Positions 58,301 through 64,000 of a stretch of 64,000 nucleotides of DNA are shown in pieces. The position numbers were made by a program, and so were the translations under genes. The stretch's first letter is position 1. Each line of letters opens with the position of its first letter. The notes beneath the pieces were generated by a model. It had not been told where the DNA came from. It ran no database searches and saw nothing but the letters and a program-made list of their open reading frames with translations. The DNA is from Phycisphaerae bacterium (lineage in GTDB: Bacteria; Planctomycetota; Phycisphaerae; Sedimentisphaerales; Anaerobacaceae), in NCBI GenBank assembly GCA_028714855.1, contig JAQTLP010000011.1, positions 16,270-80,269 on the forward strand, in the 5' to 3' direction.

Positions 58301-59629
58301 ATGCCAGAGACGGTTATAAAAGTTGAAGAGCTTTCCAAGCAGTATCGCTACGGCGTGATTGGTCACGGGACTTTATATAAGGATATAGAGAGCTGGTTGG
58401 CGCGTATTCGAGGCAAGGCAGATCCTAATATGAAGATTACGGAAGACATCGGGCCTGGTTTAGACGGTGAATGGTTCTGGGCGCTTCGGGATATTTCATT
58501 TGACGTCCAACAAGGAGCGGTGCTCGGCATTATTGGGCGCAACGGTGCAGGCAAATCGACTCTTCTGAAGATTCTATCACGTGTTACTACTCCAACAAAA
58601 GGAGTGATTAAGCTTAAGGGCAGGGTCGCATCATTGCTTGAAGTAGGCACCGGCTTTCATCAGGAGTTGACCGGTCGCGAAAATGTTTACCTTAACGGTG
58701 CGATTCTCGGGATGACAAAAGCTGAGGTTAGGAGTAAGTTCGATGAGATAATCGACTTTTCCGGCATAGAGAAGTTTATCGATACACCTGTAAAACGGTA
58801 CTCGTCGGGAATGTACGTCCGGCTAGCCTTTGCGGTAGCGGCACATCTGGAACCTGAAATTTTGTTTATCGATGAGGTACTGGCAGTTGGAGATGTTGAG
58901 TTTCAGAAAAAGTGTCTCGGCAAAATGGAGGACATCGCAGAGGGGGGGCGTACTATATTGTTTGTAAGCCATAATATGGCAGCGATTCGCAACTTGTGCC
59001 AGCGAACCATTTTACTTGATAAAGGTAAGCTTTTGATGGACTCGGCTACGAATGAGGTGGTGGCGCATTATTTGGATCAGAACCTCGTTGAGGGGGCAGT
59101 AGCTTCAAGTGCCGATATAGAGCAAAGGATGGAAGGTCGGATTAGAAAAGGTAATCCTTTTTTGCGATTGCGTGAGGTTGCGATGCTTGATAACTCCGGA
59201 CTTCCAAGGCAGTTATTTCATTCTGATGAAGATATTACTGCGTCAATTACGTTTGAATGCCTGCAACCGGTTCGGGAGGTATTTATTATAGTCCGCGTGG
59301 TTGATGAGAACACTGCACCGGTTCTGGAGACTCATTGTATTGATGACCCAAGTGCTGCTCGAAGGTTTTATAATCTTGAGCGAGGCGTTTATAGAGCATC
59401 ATGCGTTTTTCCCAAGAACACATTCGGCGGGAGGTCATTTTTTCTATCAGTTCACTTAGTGTACCCAAAGACAGAGCATGTTTTTATCGATAAGATTCTT
59501 GAATTTAATGTTGCCTTTAAGGGCTATAATAATATATACGAGAAGACTTACGATGTTTTTATCAGGCCTCAATTAAAATGGATGATGCAGCCTGTAGACA
59601 GGGGGAATGTAAGTATTCTTCAAGAATAG
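58301..59629 (+). CDS. Polysaccharide ABC exporter ATPase with Wzt-type C-terminal domain
   Basis: 442-residue ATPase. Residues 1-250 form the nucleotide-binding domain with GRNGAGKSTLLKIL (about 79-92), signature YSSGMYVRLAFAVA, and Walker B ILFIDEVLAVGD. Residues about 275-430 form a beta-rich domain of the Wzt_C type, which in known systems recognises the modified non-reducing end of the O-antigen before export. A Wzt_C domain suggests the chain is capped, perhaps by the methyltransferases or aminosugar enzymes encoded nearby. Confidence 0.93.
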   Translation: MPETVIKVEELSKQYRYGVIGHGTLYKDIESWLARIRGKADPNMKITEDIGPGLDGEWFWALRDISFDVQQGAVLGIIGRNGAGKSTLLKILSRVTTPTKGVIKLKGRVASLLEVGTGFHQELTGRENVYLNGAILGMTKAEVRSKFDEIIDFSGIEKFIDTPVKRYSSGMYVRLAFAVAAHLEPEILFIDEVLAVGDVEFQKKCLGKMEDIAEGGRTILFVSHNMAAIRNLCQRTILLDKGKLLMDSATNEVVAHYLDQNLVEGAVASSADIEQRMEGRIRKGNPFLRLREVAMLDNSGLPRQLFHSDEDITASITFECLQPVREVFIIVRVVDENTAPVLETHCIDDPSAARRFYNLERGVYRASCVFPKNTFGGRSFFLSVHLVYPKTEHVFIDKILEFNVAFKGYNNIYEKTYDVFIRPQLKWMMQPVDRGNVSILQE

Positions 59630-59707
59630 AGCAGTAGCTGGTGGTATTGTTTTGGGTCGAGAATTTTAGATTTCGAAAGGTGTGTTAGTTCAGACGGAGA
59701 ATTACAG

Positions 59708-60700
59708 ATGTTGAACGGTAAAATAATTTTGATTACAGGTGGCACAGGCTCATTTGGTCAGGCCTTTGCCAAACGGGTGCTTGCCGAATGTGGGCCTCGC
59801 AAAGTTATTGTATATTCGAGAGATGAATATAAGCAATATATGATGCGTGAAAAGTTTGAAGCTTATAAAGAACAGATAAGGTTTTTTCTTGGAGATGTAA
59901 GAGACAAAAGCAGACTTTTGAGGGCTTTTGAGGGGGTAGATTATGTTGTGCACGCAGCGGCCCTGAAGCAAGTGCCGGCTTTGGAATATAATCCAACTGA
60001 AGCAGTCAATACCAATGTAATGGGGGCAAACAATATAGTTGACGCAGCCATAGATACCGGCGTAAAGAAGGTCATAGCACTTTCGACAGATAAAGCCGTC
60101 AGCCCAATAAACCTTTATGGTGCAACAAAACTGGTTGCTGAGAAGATATTCATAGCGGCCAACGCATATAGCGGCGGGAAGGTTCGGTTTTCGGTGGTCA
60201 GGTACGGAAACGTGATGGGGTCTCGCGGCAGTGTAGTTCCATTATTTTTGGGGATGAAAGTTTCCGGGATTAAGGAATTTCCCATCACTGATGAAAGGAT
60301 GACTCGTTTTTGGATTACGCTGGAGCAAGGTGTTGAACTGGTGATGAAAGCTCTTAAAGAAGCAGAGGGTGGAGAGATATTCGTTCCAAAGATTCCTTCT
60401 ATGAAGATTACTGATTTGGCGAGAGCGATTGAGCCGAACTGCACTTTCAGATATACGGGAATAAGACCGGGGGAGAAACTTCATGAAACTTTGATTTCGT
60501 ACGATGAGTCACGAAGCGTCAAGATATTTGATGGTATGTATGTGATTGTGCCTCGGTTTTTTGAAAGCATGACAGTTGACAAAAGATATGCCAAGTATCC
60601 TTCGGTTCCGGAAGGCTTTGTTTTTCAAAGCAATGTGAATGATATGTGGCTCAGTCAGGACCAACTGAGACAGATATTAAAGGCAATAGAAGTTGAGTAA
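59708..60700 (+). CDS. pseB: UDP-N-acetylglucosamine 4,6-dehydratase (inverting), PseB
   Basis: 330-residue SDR enzyme, first step of pseudaminic acid synthesis. It has TGGTGSFGQAFAKRVL (NADP-binding), D128 and K129 in STDKAVSP, Y137 and K141 in LYGATK, the extended SDR pattern of PseB and related FlaA1-type enzymes. GGAGAA lies before the ATG. It overlaps the next gene, pseC, by 8 bases. PseB-like enzymes also act in other nonulosonic or dideoxyaminosugar pathways, so the end product is not settled by this gene alone. Confidence 0.92.
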   Translation: MLNGKIILITGGTGSFGQAFAKRVLAECGPRKVIVYSRDEYKQYMMREKFEAYKEQIRFFLGDVRDKSRLLRAFEGVDYVVHAAALKQVPALEYNPTEAVNTNVMGANNIVDAAIDTGVKKVIALSTDKAVSPINLYGATKLVAEKIFIAANAYSGGKVRFSVVRYGNVMGSRGSVVPLFLGMKVSGIKEFPITDERMTRFWITLEQGVELVMKALKEAEGGEIFVPKIPSMKITDLARAIEPNCTFRYTGIRPGEKLHETLISYDESRSVKIFDGMYVIVPRFFESMTVDKRYAKYPSVPEGFVFQSNVNDMWLSQDQLRQILKAIEVE

Positions 60701-61853
60701 GTTCATACCTTATGGGCATCAGTGCATCGAGGAGGACGACATCCGGGCCGTTGTCGAGGTGTTACGGTCTGATTTTCTTACACAGGGGCCCAAAGTAAAA
60801 GAGTTTGATGGAGCGTTGGCTGATTATTGCGGGGCGAAATATGCTGTGTCATTTTCTTCGGGGACGGCTGCGCTTCATGGGGCATACTTTGCGGCTGGCA
60901 TAAAAGATGGCGGTGAGGTAATAACATCTCCGATTACTTTTTTGGCGACAGCAAATGCAGCATTGTTTTTGGGCGGTCGGCCGGTTTTTGTTGACGTTGA
61001 GCCCGACACGGGCAACATTGACGCTGGGTTGGTCGAGCCGGCCATAACGAGTAAGACCAAAGCAGTTGTGCCGGTGCACTTCGCCGGTCATCCGGCTGAT
61101 ATGGAAAAAATAGCTGGAATTGCCAGGGAGCATAATTTGATAGTGATAGAAGATGCCTGTCATGCTTTGGGGGCGAAATACCTTGGTTCGGCGATTGGCG
61201 ATTGCAAGTATTCGGATATGGCGGTGTTCAGTTTTCACCCTGTCAAATCGATTACTACAGGAGAAGGCGGGGCGGTTTTAACGAACAACAAAGAATACCA
61301 TGAGAAGCTTGTTATGTTCAGGCAACACGGAGTTACAAAGGCTGACAGTGCTTTTGTCAATAAGAGTGAGGATGCCGGCCAGTGGTATTATGAGATGCAA
61401 CACTTAGGCTACAACTACAGGCTGACGGATATTCAATGTGCCTTGGGGATTTCGCAGCTCAAAAAGTTGGATATATTTATCCATGGAAGAAGGCGGATAG
61501 CCAACGCGTATAACCGAGCGTTTAAGGGTAATCCTTTTTTTGACCTGCCGGTGGAAAAAAGCAGCGTGAAGTCTGCGTGGCACTTATACGCCATAAGATT
61601 GAATGATGAATATAAAAGTGTGAAACCTAAGATATTCGAAGAATTGCACCTCAGGGGGGTAGGTGTTCAGGTGCATTATATACCTGTTTATCTTCAGCCG
61701 TATTATCGGCGGCTTGGTTACAGCAGAGATTTATGCCCTAAAGCAAAAGATCTTTACGAAAGGGAGATCAGTATTCCAATATTCCGAACAATGAGCGATG
61801 AGGATGTTCAATATGTCGAGGATAATGTTTTGAGTGTGTTTGAACAGGTATAA
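60693..61853 (+). CDS. pseC: UDP-4-amino-4,6-dideoxy-N-acetyl-beta-L-altrosamine transaminase, PseC
   Basis: 386-residue PLP-dependent DegT/DnrJ-type aminotransferase. The internal aldimine lysine is K185 in FHPVKSITTGEGG, and SFSSGTAALHGAYFA, SPITFLATANA and EDACHALGA are further PLP-pocket motifs. It starts at a TTG (60693) overlapping pseB. PseB plus PseC in one operon indicates formation of the amino-dideoxy intermediate of pseudaminic acid; later steps (PseH, PseG, PseI) are not seen here. Confidence 0.92.
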   Translation: MSKFIPYGHQCIEEDDIRAVVEVLRSDFLTQGPKVKEFDGALADYCGAKYAVSFSSGTAALHGAYFAAGIKDGGEVITSPITFLATANAALFLGGRPVFVDVEPDTGNIDAGLVEPAITSKTKAVVPVHFAGHPADMEKIAGIAREHNLIVIEDACHALGAKYLGSAIGDCKYSDMAVFSFHPVKSITTGEGGAVLTNNKEYHEKLVMFRQHGVTKADSAFVNKSEDAGQWYYEMQHLGYNYRLTDIQCALGISQLKKLDIFIHGRRRIANAYNRAFKGNPFFDLPVEKSSVKSAWHLYAIRLNDEYKSVKPKIFEELHLRGVGVQVHYIPVYLQPYYRRLGYSRDLCPKAKDLYEREISIPIFRTMSDEDVQYVEDNVLSVFEQV

Positions 61854-61869
61854 GATTAGAAACAGTCCT

Positions 61870-63861
61870 ATGTTAAAGATTTATTTAGGCGATTTGGTGT
61901 ATGATACCGTAAGCACAAATTACGTTGTTCCTTTAAACGTTGCTTATATTGCCGCGTATGTTAAACAGAAATATCCAAACGAAGTAGACATTACAATTTT
62001 TAAATACCCAAAAGACATGGAGGATGCATTGTGTAATAATCCTCCAGACGTTTTAGGTTTAAGTCACTATAGTTGGAACGCTATGCTTGATGTTCTTTTC
62101 ATTAAAATGGCTAAGCGATTAAATCCAAATGTAATAACTGTAATGGGCGGTCCAAATATCAGAACAGATCTTCGTGGCATCCAAACTTATCTTTCAACAC
62201 ATGCAGAGCTTGATTATTATATTTTACACGAAGGAGAAGAACCCTTCGCTAATCTTGTGGGTGAAATAATCAGTGGTAATTCCAGGGCTAGTGTCCCGGG
62301 ATGTGCTTCAATCCAAGCAAATCAATTGGTTTTTACTCCCATACCTGCCTCCGGCAAATCAAAGGAGATTGATTTGCCCAGCCCATATCTGTCGGGGTGG
62401 CTGGACAGATTTTTGGCAGATGCCAACATGATGCCGTTGCTCGAGACTAATCGAGGTTGTCCCTTCGGATGTGTTTATTGTGCATGGGGGATATCAGCGC
62501 TTTCCAAAGTGCGGCAACGTTCAATCGAAGTCGTATTAAAAGAGATCGAATATGTAGCAGAAAAATGTGTTGGTCAAGTTGCATGGACTTTCTGCGACGC
62601 CAATTTTGGTATTTTGCCAAGGGACATAGATATCGCCAAAAAAGTTCGTGAGATTACAGATACATATGGGTATCCCATTGATGTTACCCTATGGCACTCG
62701 AAAAATGCAAGTGCCCGCACCCTTGAGATAGCGGAAATTCTTGACAATAAACGTGGTTATATTGCTATCCAATCCGCGGATCCAGTTGTTCTCAGGAATT
62801 CAGGCAGAGGGCAGTGCAATTTCAGTCAGTATACGGAACAGATTAATTTTTACAAAAACAAGAACCTGAATGTAATTACCGACATATTGATTGGACTTCC
62901 CGGAGAGGGCCCGCAAAGTCATCTGAATACTCTCATGTCTGCCTTTGATATGGGATTTGACTTAATCTATCCTTACAACATTCGCATGCTTCCCGGCACA
63001 AAATATGAAACTGATGAATATCGTAAGGAATATGGAGTAACAACGAAGTATCGTCCTATTTTGGGGGCTTATGGTATCTTCGACGAACAGATTGTGTTTG
63101 AGATTGAGGAATCAGTTCGGGCGACAAAAGATATGACAGAAGAGCAACTTGATGAATTTAAAGTTTTTCATTGGCTTATTTACTTTATCTGGAATATGGG
63201 TTATTTCAAACCTGTACTTAAACTTGGTCAGAGGTGCGGCGTAAATCCAGGCAGGGTGCTATTAGCGATTACTCAAAGCAAGAATCTAATTCTAAAGAAA
63301 TTTTTTGACCGAATGAAAGCCGAGTCCATGGATGAGTGGTTTGATACGCCACAGGAGATGGTTCGGTTTTATAAAGTACGAGCGAACTTTGACAGCATGG
63401 TTAGGAACTTTAGAAAGCTAAATTTTCTATACCTAGCACTGGCGTATCAGGATACAAGGATTATTGAGGCGTTACGGGAGGAAATTTTAGAAATTCTCAG
63501 GACGGAATTGGAAGATGAAGCCAAAAAGAATCTGGATAAATTGGCTGACCTTTCGGACAAAATTATTTGTAAAGAACTTCTCGATGGGGAATTTATAACG
63601 CATGCCAGCTATCCTTCCGGTATTATCTCGACAGTAATCGGCAATTTGAGCCTTGAGAATGAAGGAAACATTGAACTTGAGATTTCGCGTCCTAAAAAAC
63701 ATGTGGATTTTTCCCGCTATCATCTAATCAGAAATGGCAAGGAAGACCTTTCGCTATCCAATATAGCCCTATTCTTTGAAAATGGCGGCATGGATACTCT
63801 AAAAAACAAGTTACGTATAATTAAAAAATGCTCTACGGAGTATATAAACCCTGTGAAATAA
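61870..63861 (+). CDS. B12-binding radical SAM protein
   Basis: 663-residue protein. The start at 61870 (MLKIYLGDLVYDT) was chosen over an ATG within pseC. Residues about 5-150 are a cobalamin-binding-like Rossmann domain (LGLSHYSWNAMLDVLFIKMA, VMGGPNIRTDL); the radical SAM motif C-x3-C-x2-C is C197, C201, C204 in GCPFGCVYCAWG. Such enzymes methylate or rearrange unreactive carbons. Between pseC and an amidotransferase start it may modify a sugar of the surface glycan, which is inference from position. The C-terminal 200 residues are helical and unassigned. Confidence 0.88.
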   Translation: MLKIYLGDLVYDTVSTNYVVPLNVAYIAAYVKQKYPNEVDITIFKYPKDMEDALCNNPPDVLGLSHYSWNAMLDVLFIKMAKRLNPNVITVMGGPNIRTDLRGIQTYLSTHAELDYYILHEGEEPFANLVGEIISGNSRASVPGCASIQANQLVFTPIPASGKSKEIDLPSPYLSGWLDRFLADANMMPLLETNRGCPFGCVYCAWGISALSKVRQRSIEVVLKEIEYVAEKCVGQVAWTFCDANFGILPRDIDIAKKVREITDTYGYPIDVTLWHSKNASARTLEIAEILDNKRGYIAIQSADPVVLRNSGRGQCNFSQYTEQINFYKNKNLNVITDILIGLPGEGPQSHLNTLMSAFDMGFDLIYPYNIRMLPGTKYETDEYRKEYGVTTKYRPILGAYGIFDEQIVFEIEESVRATKDMTEEQLDEFKVFHWLIYFIWNMGYFKPVLKLGQRCGVNPGRVLLAITQSKNLILKKFFDRMKAESMDEWFDTPQEMVRFYKVRANFDSMVRNFRKLNFLYLALAYQDTRIIEALREEILEILRTELEDEAKKNLDKLADLSDKIICKELLDGEFITHASYPSGIISTVIGNLSLENEGNIELEISRPKKHVDFSRYHLIRNGKEDLSLSNIALFFENGGMDTLKNKLRIIKKCSTEYINPVK

Positions 63862-63873
63862 AGGAGCTTAACG

Positions 63874-64000
63874 ATGCGTTATTGCAAAAAATGTGCGATG
63901 CCTGATACGAGGCCCGGTTCTATTTTTGATAAAGAAGGTGTTTGTCGGGCGTGTCGTAACTATGAAAATCGCAAAACCATTAACTGGGATGAGAGGAAGA
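63874..64000 (+). CDS. N-acetyl sugar amidotransferase (PseA/WbpG-like), 3' truncated by window edge
   Basis: Only the first 42 codons are present. The protein begins MRYCKKCAMPDTRPGSIFDK and EGVCRACRNYE, the characteristic N-terminus of WbpG/PseA-type amidotransferases, with two CxxC pairs (CKKC, CRAC) that bind zinc. AAGGAG lies upstream. These enzymes add an amidino group to nonulosonic or aminouronic sugars; the gene continues beyond the window. Confidence 0.8.
   Translation, partial: MRYCKKCAMPDTRPGSIFDKEGVCRACRNYENRKTINWDERK

Noticed and set aside
1..64000. CRISPR arrays, IS transposases, prophage genes, rRNA operons, replication origin
   Set aside because: Searched for by eye on both strands; no regularly spaced repeats, transposase motifs, integrase or rRNA sequences were found.

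Overview
The window looks like a chromosome segment of a Planctomycetota bacterium, most likely class Phycisphaerae (Sedimentisphaerales-like). This is inferred from the protein families only: a PEP-CTERM protein, dockerin-like DFLDFAxLAxHWL repeats, CxC/CxxC zinc ribbons added to membrane proteins, the STGPRT...EGK...KHGL family in two copies, lipoprotein enzymes for plant polysaccharides, and LPS genes (WaaA, MsbA-like exporter) that indicate a Gram-negative envelope. No 16S rRNA is present, so the assignment is not proven.

Layout. (1) 1-5052, + strand: a compact operon with overlapping start and stop codons. It encodes the Mrp-type antiporter module (MrpA/MbhDE C-terminus, MnhB-C-D-E-F-G), a two-[4Fe-4S] ferredoxin-like subunit and a hydrogenase maturation protease. 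This is the downstream end of a membrane-bound group 4 [NiFe]-hydrogenase locus whose catalytic genes should lie upstream of base 1. (2) 5053-11207: a tRNA-like relic, hypotheticals, a rhomboid-like protein without its catalytic serine, a cold-shock protein with promoter and terminator, the first HGL cassette, and an M48 protease/LemA pair. (3) 11253-18006, - strand: an L-arabinose-type operon (Na+/sugar symporter, AraB, AraD, a fucose-isomerase-fold isomerase, a lipoprotein mutarotase). (4) 18103-25775: a zinc-ribbon protein, an amidohydrolase, an NSS transporter with a 38-residue small subunit, the second HGL cassette, a DUF2971 protein, MazG, a STAS/HATPase partner-switch pair and a peptidoglycan amidase. 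(5) 26106-30686: a 1526-residue Ala/Glu/Lys coiled-coil repeat protein capped by cysteine clusters. (6) 30929-41393: relics of LamG and beta-helix genes, a PEP-CTERM protein, a Tat nitroreductase-like protein, a flavoprotein, a CE15-like esterase, a GH9 lipoprotein, a degenerate GH10-like protein and an HhH protein. (7) 41436-53956: a membrane/TPR protein, planctomycete hypotheticals, homocysteine methyltransferase, WaaA, a two-lobed aspartyl protease with dockerin-like repeats, tRNA-Arg(CCG), an MsbA-like exporter with an inserted PDZ-like domain, methyltransferases and a GT2. (8) 54028-64000: surface polysaccharide locus with RfbA-C-D-B (dTDP-L-rhamnose), Wzm/Wzt, PseB, PseC, a B12-binding radical SAM protein and the start of a PseA/WbpG-like amidotransferase.

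The genes suggest an anaerobic or facultative polysaccharide degrader. Secreted GH9 and CE15 enzymes would open plant polymers, the arabinose operon would take up and phosphorylate released pentose, the hydrogenase-antiporter complex would couple electron disposal to ion gradients, and the last 20 kb would build LPS and O-antigen carrying rhamnose and possibly a pseudaminic-acid-like sugar.

The least explained item is a gene cassette present twice (8291-9355 and 22210-21186). Each copy has a sigma70-like promoter, a conserved untranslated leader, a 185-residue HGL protein, and a non-coding tail with repeated AACRAASCCAA words that ends at the 3' end of a convergent gene. All functional statements rest on reading motifs and gene order; no database search was run.
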